The notes under the pieces: model-generated
What the model saw: only the letters and a program-made list of their open reading frames with translations
What the model was told of the DNA's origin: nothing
The model's database searches: none
Program-made: the position numbers and the translations under genes
Shown here: positions 8,110-16,656 of the stretch, in pieces
Position numbering within the stretch: position 1 is the stretch's first letter
Layout: each line of letters starts with the position of its first letter
Source: Rhodoferax sp.
Lineage (GTDB): Bacteria; Pseudomonadota; Gammaproteobacteria; Burkholderiales; Burkholderiaceae_C
Reading direction: 5' to 3'
Assembly: GCA_020048895.1 (NCBI GenBank)
Contig: JAIFLV010000107.1
Coordinates: forward strand, 1 to 36,166
DNA length: 36,166 nucleotides

Positions 8110-9117
8110 TCACTTGCGTTCAAGAGCCGTCGTAAAAGCCATCAGGGTACCCAATGGCACTTCACCCACCACAGTCGCCCACCATTCACCCAAATGGCGC
8201 GTGAGGGTATTTGTTGCCCCACCCAAATTGGTGTGGCCTTCACGCACATGGCGGCGCGAATCAAAAGCCTCAATAAAGAGAGAGACCGTGGTGAGCCCAT
8301 CAGAGAACACCCACTGCATCGGAGCGCCAGTACGCGAACTCCCGGCAGATGCCGCATTCAAACGATGGTAGCAACCCATGGTCTGAAAGCCTTTGACCGG
8401 TCGCTGCAATACCCACCCCTGGGACTCCGGGGTGACTTTCTGCAGATCAGGTCGCTCCACACGAAAGCCTCTGGTATCGCCCATCATCTGGTGCAACTTG
8501 CCCATGCTCACTGGCGTGTCCAGTTGCAGCTCAGAAAAGGCCGACTGCTCGATAACACGGCCATTCAGATCCAGGGTCTGCAACTGCATGACCAGCCCTG
8601 TGCGTCTTTCGTTCCATACGCGGTAGCCAAATCGAAGGTTGTCGTTGGGGACCAATTGCACAACATCGGCGTCGAATCCTGCGATTCGGTCCCCTCCCAA
8701 TCGCTTCAGTTGATAACTTTCACCGATCGACGATTGCGTTGACTGAATGAAACCGGGGAACTGCCCGAGTGACTCCCGGGTTTCCACGACGGCGACCTTT
8801 GACTCGGGGAAAAAAGTTACAACCTGGTCATTGCGCCGAAATGTGGCCCGTGGTTTGCCACTCAAGGACTCAACCCGTTCCACTTGCTGCTGGCCGTCTG
8901 CTACATGCCAGATCCTTGCACTGGCCATGGTGCCAGCTGCCGACACGACAAAAGTTCCCGAATAGGAGCGATGCCGCGAGGCCTCGTGTACCCGCATAAG
9001 CCAGGCGTGAATACCATCCTCCGCCACCGGCGCGCTCTGCGCCGCTCCATAGCCGTGGGTGGCCCAAAGCAGGCACACCAGCGCGAGAGTGCGCCATCGG
9101 TACAGTAACGCGATCAC
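8110..9117 (-). CDS. rseB: Sigma-E regulatory protein RseB/MucB
   Basis: RseB is the periplasmic sensor that binds anti-sigma factor RseA and protects it from proteolysis until lipopolysaccharide or lipoprotein stress releases it. The 335-residue product has a signal peptide (hydrophobic TLALVCLLWATHGYG, residues about 10-25), a large domain starting WLMRVHEASRHRSYSGTFVV that matches the RseB/MucB lipoprotein-binding fold, and a smaller C-terminal domain (about 240-330, with GCYHRLNAA and VSLFIEAFD). The start is GTG at 9115-9117; it overlaps the rseA stop in GTGA (9114-9117), which supports coupling. It precedes degP by 41 bases. Regulation with rpoE is inferred from the operon. Confidence 0.93.
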   Translation of the reverse strand: MIALLYRWRTLALVCLLWATHGYGAAQSAPVAEDGIHAWLMRVHEASRHRSYSGTFVVSAAGTMASARIWHVADGQQQVERVESLSGKPRATFRRNDQVVTFFPESKVAVVETRESLGQFPGFIQSTQSSIGESYQLKRLGGDRIAGFDADVVQLVPNDNLRFGYRVWNERRTGLVMQLQTLDLNGRVIEQSAFSELQLDTPVSMGKLHQMMGDTRGFRVERPDLQKVTPESQGWVLQRPVKGFQTMGCYHRLNAASAGSSRTGAPMQWVFSDGLTTVSLFIEAFDSRRHVREGHTNLGGATNTLTRHLGEWWATVVGEVPLGTLMAFTTALERK

Positions 9118-9722
9118 CGGGCTGGCACCTCAAAGGTTGCATTGCGCAAGAACCCGCTGGAACGCTGCAGCGCTGAATGGCCGCCAAGTTGCTGGTGCGC
9201 GGCCAGCAAACTGTCGAGTTCGGGGTCACGAATCATGACCGGTGTGCCGGCTTCGGGCTGCATGGCCGGTGGCATTGCAGCCGGCTGGGTTAGCGGGGCA
9301 GAGGACAATTGCACTTCAGTTTGCGAGCCCGACTGCTGCCACTGGCCCATCCCCACAACCATCACCAGCGCGCTGCAAGCGAAACCGGCAATCAGTTTCC
9401 AGCGTAGCGTCCCGGCGTTGGCGCTGTGTGTCCTTGCCATAGCGTCCAGCGGGGCTTGGACAGCGGGGCTCTGCAACGGTGGGTAGACCGGCTCCTGTGC
9501 CAATCGCTGCTCCAACTTTCGGAGAAACTCCAGGTCCTGCCCTACGCTGGCAAGTTCAGCGCTGCGCAAAACATCTCCGACAACATGGTAGGCATGCCAC
9601 TGGCTGATGCTATTTGCATCAGACACGACAGCTCCCAAAGCTTGCACCAGTTCAATCGGCTCAAGTTCCCCATCAACCATGGCTGACAGGCGCTCATGAG
9701 ACGGTGAGTCAACATTCTTCAT
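9114..9722 (-). CDS. rseA: Anti-sigma-E factor RseA
   Basis: RseA is an inner-membrane protein whose cytoplasmic N-terminus holds RpoE inactive; stepwise cleavage by DegS- and RseP-type proteases releases it. The 202-residue protein carries the anti-sigma motif LSAMVDGELEPIELVQAL near the N-terminus and WHAYHVVGDVLRS, one membrane segment (about residues 107-125, LIAGFACSALVMVVGMG), and a periplasmic tail rich in P and Q. An AAGGAG ribosome binding site lies just upstream. The ATG at 9720-9722 is spaced five bases from it and is preferred over the ATG and GTG codons immediately before. The gene lies 9 bases after rpoE and overlaps rseB by four bases (GTGA). Confidence 0.93.
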   Translation of the reverse strand: MKNVDSPSHERLSAMVDGELEPIELVQALGAVVSDANSISQWHAYHVVGDVLRSAELASVGQDLEFLRKLEQRLAQEPVYPPLQSPAVQAPLDAMARTHSANAGTLRWKLIAGFACSALVMVVGMGQWQQSGSQTEVQLSSAPLTQPAAMPPAMQPEAGTPVMIRDPELDSLLAAHQQLGGHSALQRSSGFLRNATFEVPAR

Positions 9723-9731
9723 CATCACTCC

Positions 9732-10349
9732 TTACCAGCGTTTACTGGTCTGCTTATCCAGCAAGGGCTTGATCCGGGCGGAAATGGCCTCCCGTGCGCG
9801 AAAAATCCGTGATCGCACCGTACCGATGGGGCAATCCATCGCCACAGAAATCTCCTCGTAACTCAAGCCTTCTATTTCACGCAACACAATGGCTTCCTTC
9901 AGTTCATCTGCCAAATCATCCATCGCCGCGTTGACCACTGCCGCCACTTCCTTTGCCGCCAACAGGGTTTCCGGTGTCTCGTCTGTACTTGGTTCGCTTT
10001 TTTGCCAGGAAGTTTCATCTTCCTCTTCACTGTTCTGCGAGCCTTGTAGTACCGCTGGTTCCCTTTTAAGTTCCAACAGAGACTTCTTGGCGGTGTTGAC
10101 GGCAATTCGGTAGAGCCACGTGTAGAACTGTGCATCCCCACGAAACTGGTGCAGAGCACGGTAGGCCCGGATAAATGTTTCCTGGGCAATGTCCTCCACC
10201 AGATCAACGTCGCGTACCATCCGTCCAACCAGGCGCTGGATACGCCGCTGATACTTGAGAACGAGCAGTCCATAAGCACGCTGATCTCCGGCCAAAGTGC
10301 GCTCCACCAGTGCCAGATCGGTCGCTTGTGCAGTCTGAAGGTTATCCAC
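9732..10349 (-). CDS. rpoE: RNA polymerase sigma factor RpoE (AlgU, ECF family)
   Basis: This ECF sigma factor directs the envelope-stress regulon. The 205-residue protein has sigma region 2 (YQRRIQRLVGRMVRDVDLVEDIAQETFIRAYRALHQFRGDAQFYTWLYRIAVNTAKK, about residues 30-87) and region 4 (LKEAIVLREIEGLSYEEISVAMDCPIGTVRSRIFRAREAI, about 150-190). The linker between them carries an acidic insert (NSEEEDE). The start used is the GTG at 10347-10349 (VDNLQTAQ), which lies two bases after the stop of the YgfX-like gene; upstream in-frame codons would overlap that gene and give unrelated residues. Neighbours rseA, rseB and mucD confirm the role. Autoregulation is typical of the family but I did not identify its promoter with confidence. 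Confidence 0.95.
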   Translation of the reverse strand: MDNLQTAQATDLALVERTLAGDQRAYGLLVLKYQRRIQRLVGRMVRDVDLVEDIAQETFIRAYRALHQFRGDAQFYTWLYRIAVNTAKKSLLELKREPAVLQGSQNSEEEDETSWQKSEPSTDETPETLLAAKEVAAVVNAAMDDLADELKEAIVLREIEGLSYEEISVAMDCPIGTVRSRIFRAREAISARIKPLLDKQTSKRW

Positions 10350-10351
10350 TG

Positions 10352-10762
10352 TTATGCCACCACCGCACGCCGCAGCGCACGCCACTGCACATCGGCCGTA
10401 TTGCGAGCCAGCCACAGCCAGGCTCGCTGCCCGCCAGGACTGGTAACCGTCACCAGCATCAGGCCCTGCAAGTCGATGCGCAGGACCAGGGTGCACGCAG
10501 ATTCTTCAGCAAACCCGTCCCACTGCCAATGGGTTCCATCCCAGCGCAAGAGTCCCACCGGCGATTGCAACCAACCCGAGAAAGCCATCGCTGAACACAG
10601 CACCATGCCAATGCAGATGGCCAGCATTTCCAGCAACGAAAGTGGATGCGTGGCACCAAGAAGCAATAGTGAGAATATGCCACTCGCCCACAGCGCGCCA
10701 ACCAGCGCGAGGTGCTGGATCGATCGCACCACCCTGTAACTAACCGCCGGGGCACGGTGCAT
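10352..10762 (-). CDS. Small membrane protein resembling YgfX/CptA
   Basis: This 136-residue protein has two hydrophobic segments (about residues 18-37 and 42-60) forming a tight membrane hairpin. A soluble tail of about 75 residues follows with the tryptophan-rich LLRWDGTHWQWDG, an internal strand region LVLRIDLQGLMLVTV, and an ending RNTADVQWRALRRAVVA. That order (two helices, then a beta-rich tail ending in a W-x-x-LR-R-A motif) resembles the YgfX family (membrane protein of the CptAB/YgfYX pair), and similar genes are found upstream of rpoE in related bacteria. The match is by eye. No YgfY (SdhE) partner is adjacent, so a toxin role cannot be inferred. The gene starts 21 bases after fabF and ends two bases before rpoE, so it is coupled to the stress operon. 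Confidence 0.7.
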   Translation of the reverse strand: MHRAPAVSYRVVRSIQHLALVGALWASGIFSLLLLGATHPLSLLEMLAICIGMVLCSAMAFSGWLQSPVGLLRWDGTHWQWDGFAEESACTLVLRIDLQGLMLVTVTSPGGQRAWLWLARNTADVQWRALRRAVVA

Positions 10763-10771
10763 GTTAGGTGG

Positions 10772-10789
10772 GTCTGACGTCGGTCAGAC
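10772..10789. promoter_or_regulatory. Perfect inverted repeat at the fabF stop codon
   Basis: GTCTGAC and GTCAGAC (10772-10778 and 10783-10789) form a perfect seven-base inverted repeat around GTCG. It spans the fabF stop codon and the 21-base gap before the YgfX-like gene. No T tract follows on either strand, so it is not a standard terminator. It may be an operator or an RNA hairpin that separates fab and rpoE expression. Confidence 0.45.
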
Positions 10790-12028
10790 GCGTTTGAAAA
10801 CCAGGGTGCCGTTGGTGCCACCAAAACCGAAGTTGTTCTTCACCGCGACGTTTATGCGAATGTCGCGCGCCACATTGGCACAGTAATCCAGATCACACTC
10901 CGGGTCCTGATTGAAGATGTTGATCGTCGGTGGGCTTTTCTGGTGGTACAGGGCCAGCACGGTAAAGACCGACTCAACGCCACCCGCACCACCTAACAAA
11001 TGGCCGGTCATCGACTTCGTGGAATTCACAACCACTTTCTTTGCATGGTCGCCCAACGCCGCCTTGATGGCATTGGTTTCATTCAGGTCACCCAGTGGCG
11101 TGGAAGTACCATGGGCGTTGAGGTAGTCTACCTGGTCGGCATTCACGCCCGCATTGCGCATGGCCCCGACCATGGCACGCCTTGGCCCATCCATGTTGGG
11201 TGCTGTCATATGCCCCGCATCGGCACTCATACCGAAGCCGGCCAACTCGGCGTAGATGCGTGCACCCCGCGCGACGGCGTGCTCATACTCTTCGAGCACC
11301 ATTACGCCACCCCCCTCACCCAGCACAAAACCATCGCGGTCCTTGTCCCATGGGCGCGAGGCCGTCGCCGGGTCATCGTTGCGGGTACTCAGCGCGCGCA
11401 TGGCGGCAAAGCCCCCGATGCCCAGAGCCGAAACTGTGGCTTCAGAGCCGCCAGCCACCATCACGTCGGCATCGCCATATTCGATCATGCGCCCGGCCTG
11501 ACCTATGCAGTGCAGCCCCGTGGTACAGGCAGTGACGATCGCCAGATTGGGGCCTTTGAAGCCGTAACGCATCGATACATGGCCAGCCGTCATGTTGATG
11601 ATGGTTGCCGGAACAAAGAACGGAGAGATGCGCCGTGCTCCCCGGTTCAGGTACTCGGTATGCATCGACTCTATCAGCGGCAACCCGCCAATGCCAGAAC
11701 CGATGACGCAGCCAATGCGTGCGGCCTCCTCTTCACCGAGCGCATCGCCCGTGGGAAGCCCGGCATCTTCGACGGCCTGCACTGCGGCCACAATGCCATA
11801 GTGGATAAAACAGTCCATGGCGCGAGCGTCCTTGGAACTGATGTACGTCTCCAGATCCAGCCCGCGAACTTCCCCCGCAATCTTGCAGGCGAATGTGGAC
11901 GCATCGAACTTGGAAATGGTATCCACTCCCGACTTTCCCGCCAGGATGTTCGCCCAGGCTTGCGCCACCGTATTGCCTACGGGACTAACGCAGCCCAAAC
12001 CAGTGACAACAACGCGACGACGAGCCAT
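10784..12028 (-). CDS. fabF: 3-oxoacyl-ACP synthase II
   Basis: FabF (KAS II) elongates acyl-ACP by condensation with malonyl-ACP and controls unsaturated fatty acid length. The 414-residue protein has the KAS catalytic triad: cysteine C168 in VTACTTGLHC, histidine in NAHGTSTPLGD, and histidine in KSMTGHLLGG. The glycine-rich C-terminal NNFGFGGTNGTLVFK is intact. Length is standard for KAS II. The ATG at 12026-12028 gives MARRRVVVTGLGCVSPVGN, the expected first strand. It is 90 bases downstream of acpP, the usual acpP-fabF pair, and is followed by the inverted repeat and the rpoE module. Confidence 0.97.
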   Translation of the reverse strand: MARRRVVVTGLGCVSPVGNTVAQAWANILAGKSGVDTISKFDASTFACKIAGEVRGLDLETYISSKDARAMDCFIHYGIVAAVQAVEDAGLPTGDALGEEEAARIGCVIGSGIGGLPLIESMHTEYLNRGARRISPFFVPATIINMTAGHVSMRYGFKGPNLAIVTACTTGLHCIGQAGRMIEYGDADVMVAGGSEATVSALGIGGFAAMRALSTRNDDPATASRPWDKDRDGFVLGEGGGVMVLEEYEHAVARGARIYAELAGFGMSADAGHMTAPNMDGPRRAMVGAMRNAGVNADQVDYLNAHGTSTPLGDLNETNAIKAALGDHAKKVVVNSTKSMTGHLLGGAGGVESVFTVLALYHQKSPPTINIFNQDPECDLDYCANVARDIRINVAVKNNFGFGGTNGTLVFKRV

Positions 12029-12118
12029 ACAGTGCAGTTTTCAGCAATGGGTCAAAGAAGGCCGTGCAACACGGCATTGCAGCCCGACGGGCTACACAGG
12101 CGATTCACCCTTGTGGGT

Positions 12119-12382
<264 letters not shown>

Positions 12383-12462
12383 TTAATCCGTGATTTTACC
12401 CACGTTAGAGGGGAGTCCCTAACAAGGCAGCCAAACGGACACATTGGCGGTAATTTCGGTGG

Positions 12463-13215
12463 TTACATGTACATGCCACCGTTGACATGCAGTTCCTGCC
12501 CCGTGACATAACCGGCCTGCGCCGAGGCCAGATAGGCCACAGCATGAGCAATGTCAGAAGGTTTGCCCAGGTGCCCCACTGGTATCTGGCCTAGCAGGGC
12601 TTTTTGCTGGTCTTCAGACAGGGCTGCGGTCATATCGGTTTCGATGAATCCCGGGGCAATGCAGTTCACCGTAATGTTGCGCGACCCCAGTTCGCGTGCC
12701 AGCGACCGCGTCATGCCAGCAACCCCTGCTTTTGCGGCAGCATAGTTGGCCTGACCCGCGTTGCCGGAGGCGCCCACCACAGAGGTAATGTTGATGATGC
12801 GTCCGTAGCGCTGCTTCATCATGGTGCGCATGACAGCCCTGCTCATACGAAAAACGCCCTTGAGGTTGGCATCCATCACAGCGTCCCACTCGCTGTCCTT
12901 CATGCGCATGGTCAGGTTGTCGCGGGTAATGCCGGCATTGTTCACCAGAACGTGCAGTCCGCCATACTCCTTCACCACGGCATCCACCAATGCGTCCGCT
13001 GCCGCGCCATCGGTCACATCCAGTACCCTGCCCAAGCAGCCCGCAAAACCGGCCAAGGTGCTGCCAATCTTGCTTGCACCTGCATCGGTCGTGGCAGTCC
13101 CTACAACAAGCACACCGCGCTGCGCCAACTCCCATGCCACGGCAGCACCAATGCCGCGCGACGCACCGGTCACCAGGGCAATCTGCTGACCTTGAGCTAA
13201 CTTGTTGTCACTCAT
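12463..13215 (-). CDS. fabG: 3-oxoacyl-ACP reductase
   Basis: FabG reduces 3-oxoacyl-ACP with NADPH in the fatty acid cycle. This 250-residue short-chain dehydrogenase has the cofactor motif TGASRGIG (residues 17-24), NNAG (92-95), and the catalytic set S145 (NITSVVG), Y158 and K162 in ANYAAAKAG. The C-terminal YVTGQELHVNGGMYM is the standard FabG ending. The start ATG (13213-13215) overlaps the fabD stop in ATGA (13212-13215), so the two are translationally coupled. Compared with E. coli the N-terminus is about seven residues longer. It lies in the plsX-fabH-fabD-fabG-acpP-fabF operon. Confidence 0.97.
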   Translation of the reverse strand: MSDNKLAQGQQIALVTGASRGIGAAVAWELAQRGVLVVGTATTDAGASKIGSTLAGFAGCLGRVLDVTDGAAADALVDAVVKEYGGLHVLVNNAGITRDNLTMRMKDSEWDAVMDANLKGVFRMSRAVMRTMMKQRYGRIINITSVVGASGNAGQANYAAAKAGVAGMTRSLARELGSRNITVNCIAPGFIETDMTAALSEDQQKALLGQIPVGHLGKPSDIAHAVAYLASAQAGYVTGQELHVNGGMYM

Positions 13216-14162
13216 GCCAGTTGTCCTTTGATGTCATTCAAACTGACCGGGTCAAATAGGGCCAGACCCATCATTTCTGCATCGATACGTTTGGTCAGCC
13301 CCGCCAAAACTTTCCCTGGGCCGCACTCGACCAAAGTGGTCAGCCCGCGTGCTTTGAGCGCCAACACACATTCCACCCAGCGCACCGGGCCAAAGGCCTG
13401 ACGATAGAGCGCATCTCGAACGCCAGCCGCATCCTGCTCCACCCGCACATCGATATTGTTCACGAGCGGTATTTGCGGCGACGCAAACGCGGTAGATGCC
13501 AAATGTTCCCGCAATTTCTCGGCTGCAGGACGCATCAAACTGGAGTGAAATGGCGCGGATACAGGCAATGGCAGCGCGCGCTTGGCGCCATTGGCTTTCA
13601 AGGTTTCGCATGCCTTGTCGACAGCCGCCTTGCTGCCCGCGATGACGGTCTGCGCCGGGTCATTGAAGTTGACTGCTTCAACGACTTCGCCGGAATTTGC
13701 ACCAAACGCCTGCGTCACCTCCTCACAGAGCGCGCGCACACGTTGCGCCTCCATCCCCAAAATCGCCGCCATGGCACCCTGCCCGGCTGGCACGGCCTCT
13801 TGCATGGCTTTCGCGCGCAGCCGCACCAGAGGTGCCGCTTGCGCCAAAGTCAGCGCACCGGCCGCAACGAGTGCCGCATATTCGCCAAGAGAATGACCGG
13901 CCACCGCAGCCGGCGCGATGCCCACTTCGGACATCCAGACACGGTAAGCAGCCACCCCAGCTACCAGCATGACCGGTTGGGTGTTGGTGGTCTGGGCCAA
14001 TGCCTCCTTTGGGCCATCGTGAATCAGTTTGGCAACGTCCTCACCTAGCGCCTGGGAAGCTTCCATCAAGGTCTGAACCACAACGGGGTGGTCTCCCCAG
14101 CCGTCGAGCATGCCGACCGACTGCGACCCCTGGCCCGGGAAAACAAATGCAAATGGTTTCAT
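13212..14162 (-). CDS. fabD: Malonyl-CoA:ACP transacylase
   Basis: FabD transfers malonyl groups from CoA to ACP to supply the condensing enzymes. The 316-residue protein begins MKPFAFVFPGQGSQSVGM, the family hallmark, and has the nucleophile motif GHSLGEYAAL (S91), the conserved VSAPFHSSLM with the catalytic histidine, and the C-terminal VECGPGKVLAGLTKRI. The ATG at 14160-14162 is preferred; a start three codons earlier would add residues not usual in the family. The gene is 48 bases from fabH, a gap that holds a possible degenerate copy of the interspersed repeat, and overlaps fabG by four bases. Confidence 0.97.
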   Translation of the reverse strand: MKPFAFVFPGQGSQSVGMLDGWGDHPVVVQTLMEASQALGEDVAKLIHDGPKEALAQTTNTQPVMLVAGVAAYRVWMSEVGIAPAAVAGHSLGEYAALVAAGALTLAQAAPLVRLRAKAMQEAVPAGQGAMAAILGMEAQRVRALCEEVTQAFGANSGEVVEAVNFNDPAQTVIAGSKAAVDKACETLKANGAKRALPLPVSAPFHSSLMRPAAEKLREHLASTAFASPQIPLVNNIDVRVEQDAAGVRDALYRQAFGPVRWVECVLALKARGLTTLVECGPGKVLAGLTKRIDAEMMGLALFDPVSLNDIKGQLA

Positions 14163-14164
14163 AT

Positions 14165-14213
14165 TCAACAAGAAAATAGCTCAGAAAGACCGTCGTTATT
14201 GCGTAAGCAGCTA
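14165..14213 (+). repeat. Possible degenerate interspersed repeat between fabH and fabD
   Basis: The gap reads AAAATAGCT on the left and GCGTAAGCAGCTAC (14201-14214) on the right, which resembles the GCGCAAGCAGCTAT core of the hemD copy. The middle is diverged, so the assignment is weak. If real, it reaches into the fabH stop codon. Confidence 0.3.
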
Positions 14214-15188
14214 CAGATTCAGGAGCACCGCACCCCAGGTAAATCCACCGCCTACACCCTCGAGCAACAAGGTCTGGCCTAGCTTCACTTTACCGGAACG
14301 CACGGCAGTATCCAAGGCCAGTGGAATGGACGCTGCGGACGTATTGCCGTGTTGGTCCACAGTCACCACCACTTTGGCCATTGGCACCTTGAGTTTGCGT
14401 GCGGTACTTTGGATGATACGGATATTGGCCTGGTGGGGAATCATCCAGTCAATATCGGCTGCAGTGCGGTGTGCTTTGTCCAGAACCGCCAGCGCTGCTT
14501 CTTCCAGCACGCCCACCGCAAGTTTGAACACTGCCTGCCCGTCCATTTTGAGCAACGGGTCGCCCAGTATTGCGCCACCAGCGACATGGCCGGGCACGCA
14601 CAAAATATCCACGTGCTTGCCATCCGCATGCAGATCACTCGACAAGATGCCAGGCGTCGAGGACGCCTCCAGCACCACTGCGCCGGCACCATCGCCAAAC
14701 AACACACAGGTCGTTCGATCGTCAAAGTCGAGTATGCGTGAGAACACTTCCGCCCCGACCACCAATGCACGTTGGGCAGCACCGGTACGAATCATGGCGT
14801 CGGCTATGGTCAAGGCGTAAATGAAGCCACTACAGACCGCTTGCACGTCAAAAGCCGCGCCACCATTGGCACCGAGTTTGTTCTGCAAAATGCACGCTGT
14901 TGACGGAAACACCATGTCGGGCGTCGAGGTGGCCACAATGATGAGGTCGATCTCCTTGGCGGTGCGCCCGGCGGACTCCAACGCGCGCTTGCAAGCCTCC
15001 ACGCCAAGATCACTGCTGAACACACCATCGTCGACAAAGTGACGGGCACGAATGCCAGTGCGATCGACGATCCATTCATCGGATGTTTCCACCCCACGCG
15101 CCTGCAACGCGTCCACCATGTCGCTATTGCTCATGCGGCGAGGTGGCAAAAAGCTCCCGGTTCCCGTAATTCGCGAATACTTTTTCAT
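14211..15188 (-). CDS. fabH: 3-oxoacyl-ACP synthase III
   Basis: FabH (KAS III) starts fatty acid synthesis by condensing acetyl-CoA with malonyl-ACP. The 325-residue protein has the catalytic cysteine C119 in [13 protein letters not shown], the histidine in [11 protein letters not shown] and the asparagine in [11 protein letters not shown]. The C-terminal [11 protein letters not shown] is the standard KAS III ending. The start ATG 15186-15188 gives [18 protein letters not shown], the expected N-terminus. plsX lies 28 bases upstream and fabD 48 bases downstream, matching the usual operon. Confidence 0.97.
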   Translation of the reverse strand: MKKYSRITGTGSFLPPRRMSNSDMVDALQARGVETSDEWIVDRTGIRARHFVDDGVFSSDLGVEACKRALESAGRTAKEIDLIIVATSTPDMVFPSTACILQNKLGANGGAAFDVQAVCSGFIYALTIADAMIRTGAAQRALVVGAEVFSRILDFDDRTTCVLFGDGAGAVVLEASSTPGILSSDLHADGKHVDILCVPGHVAGGAILGDPLLKMDGQAVFKLAVGVLEEAALAVLDKAHRTAADIDWMIPHQANIRIIQSTARKLKVPMAKVVVTVDQHGNTSAASIPLALDTAVRSGKVKLGQTLLLEGVGGGFTWGAVLLNL

Positions 15189-15216
15189 GGCCGAAGTGAA
15201 TTGGACGTTGGCCCTG

Positions 15217-16242
15217 CTAGTTCAAGCCCTGTGCCGGCACCAGCAAGGGAGCAGCATGCGTGATGCGGACGCGAACCCGCTCCAGCAAATCATGCCGAGC
15301 CGCATCATACGCCCGGTTCAGGGCAAATCCGAACGCCATGGCGTCCGCCGAACCATGACTCTTGAATACCAGACCGCGCAGACCCAACAAGGCCGCCCCG
15401 TTGTAACGACGGTGGTCTACCCGATTTTTAAGCGCTGTTAACACTGAGTAAGCAGCAATTGCCGCTATTTTAGTGAAAACATTGCGAGAAAACTCCGCCT
15501 TCAAAAAGCCACCAATCATCCCGGCCAGGCCTTCGCTGGTTTTTAATGCAACGTTTCCGACAAACCCATCACACACCACGATGTCTACCGTGCCCTTGAA
15601 TATGTCGTTGCCTTCGACATTGCCAAAAAAATTGAGATCACCCAATTTAGATGCAGATCGCAACAATTCTCCCGCTTTTTTGATGACTTCGTTACCTTTA
15701 ATGACTTCTTCACCAATATTGAGTAGCCCCACCGATGGTGTATCAACGTCTTTTAGCACCGACACCAGCGCCGAACCCATCACGGCAAACTGCAGCAGGT
15801 GCTCGGCGGAACAGTCCACATTCGCACCCAGATCGAGCACCGTGGTTGCGCCACCGGTGGCATTTGGAATTTGACCAGCGATAGCAGGACGCTCGATGCC
15901 TTCGAGGGTTTTCAGGATATAGCGCGATATCGCCATCAACGCCCCCGTATTGCCAGCCGAAACAGCTGCCTGGGCCGCGCCATCCTTGACTTGCTGAATC
16001 GCCACGCGCATGGACGAGTCTTTCTTGCGGCGCAACGCAATCTCTAGGGGGTCGTCCATCGTGACGACTTCGCTGGCCGTCACCACGCGCGCCCGCGGAT
16101 GCGAATACGAGCCCACCTGCTCGGCCAAGCCAACCAGGATCAGGGACGCATTCGGGTGACTGTCAAGAAATTGTGTGCACGCTGGCAGGGTGACCTGGGG
16201 ACCATGGTCACCTCCCATGCAGTCAACGGCAATAGTAATCAT
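15217..16242 (-). CDS. plsX: Phosphate acyltransferase PlsX
   Basis: PlsX makes acyl-phosphate from acyl-ACP, the acyl donor for PlsY in phospholipid synthesis. The 341-residue product starts [14 protein letters not shown], the family signature, with [36 protein letters not shown] and the late [23 protein letters not shown] motif. The ATG at 16240-16242 is the natural start. A terminator-like hairpin lies 50 bases upstream, between rpmF and plsX, so plsX-fab expression may be partly separated from rpmF. fabH follows by 28 bases. Confidence 0.96.
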   Translation of the reverse strand: MITIAVDCMGGDHGPQVTLPACTQFLDSHPNASLILVGLAEQVGSYSHPRARVVTASEVVTMDDPLEIALRRKKDSSMRVAIQQVKDGAAQAAVSAGNTGALMAISRYILKTLEGIERPAIAGQIPNATGGATTVLDLGANVDCSAEHLLQFAVMGSALVSVLKDVDTPSVGLLNIGEEVIKGNEVIKKAGELLRSASKLGDLNFFGNVEGNDIFKGTVDIVVCDGFVGNVALKTSEGLAGMIGGFLKAEFSRNVFTKIAAIAAYSVLTALKNRVDHRRYNGAALLGLRGLVFKSHGSADAMAFGFALNRAYDAARHDLLERVRVRITHAAPLLVPAQGLN

Positions 16243-16291
16243 GGAAGAGCAACACCAATAAAGTTGCCGTCAGGTCAACTTGGGAGGCGGA

Positions 16292-16333
16292 AAAGCAAAA
16301 AGCCCGCCGCTACACGCCATGTAGCTTCGGGCT
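16292..16333 (-). terminator. Terminator-like hairpin between rpmF and plsX
   Basis: On the minus strand AGCCCG, an AA/GG internal mismatch, and GCTAC pair with GTAGC and CGGGCT around a seven-base loop (16333-16301). TTTTGCTTTT follows (16300-16291). The stem is interrupted but GC-rich, and a T-rich tract is present, so it is a good candidate for a partial terminator or attenuator inside the yceD-rpmF-plsX-fab cluster. Confidence 0.65.
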
Positions 16334-16364
16334 CTGCAATACGAAAACCGGAGGATCAGCCGAA

Positions 16365-16547
16365 TCAGGCTTCGGATTTGCTTTTCAGCACCTTGCGCCC
16401 ACGATAAAAACCGGTCGGGCTGATGTGGTGGCGCAAGTGCGTTTCACCCGTCGTTGACTCAACGGCGATGCCTGGCACCGTCAGGGCATTGTGCGAACGG
16501 TGCATGCCGCGCTTGGAAGGAGATTTCTTATTCTGTTGGACGGCCAT
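16365..16547 (-). CDS. rpmF: 50S ribosomal protein L32
   Basis: L32 is a small basic protein of the large ribosomal subunit. The 60-residue product [20 protein letters not shown] continues with the conserved [21 protein letters not shown]. The zinc-ribbon cysteines of some L32 forms are absent here, as in the cysteine-free type common in proteobacteria. The start ATG 16545-16547 has an AGGAG ribosome binding site six bases upstream. The preceding leader carries a perfect eight-base-pair hairpin, and a terminator-like hairpin follows before plsX. The yceD-rpmF-plsX order is conserved. Confidence 0.96.
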   Translation of the reverse strand: MAVQQNKKSPSKRGMHRSHNALTVPGIAVESTTGETHLRHHISPTGFYRGRKVLKSKSEA

Positions 16548-16566
16548 GATCCGCTCCTGGGCAAGG

Positions 16567-16587
16567 GTGTTGCGAAGGCCGCAACAC
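16567..16587. promoter_or_regulatory. Hairpin in the rpmF leader
   Basis: GTGTTGCG (16567-16574) and CGCAACAC (16580-16587) pair perfectly around AAGGC. The hairpin ends about 20 bases upstream of the rpmF start and close to its ribosome binding site. It could be an RNase processing site or a translational control element; no T tract follows, so it is not a terminator. Confidence 0.45.
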
Positions 16588-16656
16588 TTGGGGGGTTAGT
16601 AAAAACACGTCGCTCATCGAACGCGAAGCCTCAGATTATAACCTAAAGATTGCACT

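Noticed and set aside
15440..15480. Possible further copy of the interspersed repeat (AAGCAGCAATTGCCGCTATTTTAG) in plsX
   Set aside because: The encoded residues ([19 protein letters not shown]) are ordinary PlsX family sequence, so the likeness to the repeat is by chance.
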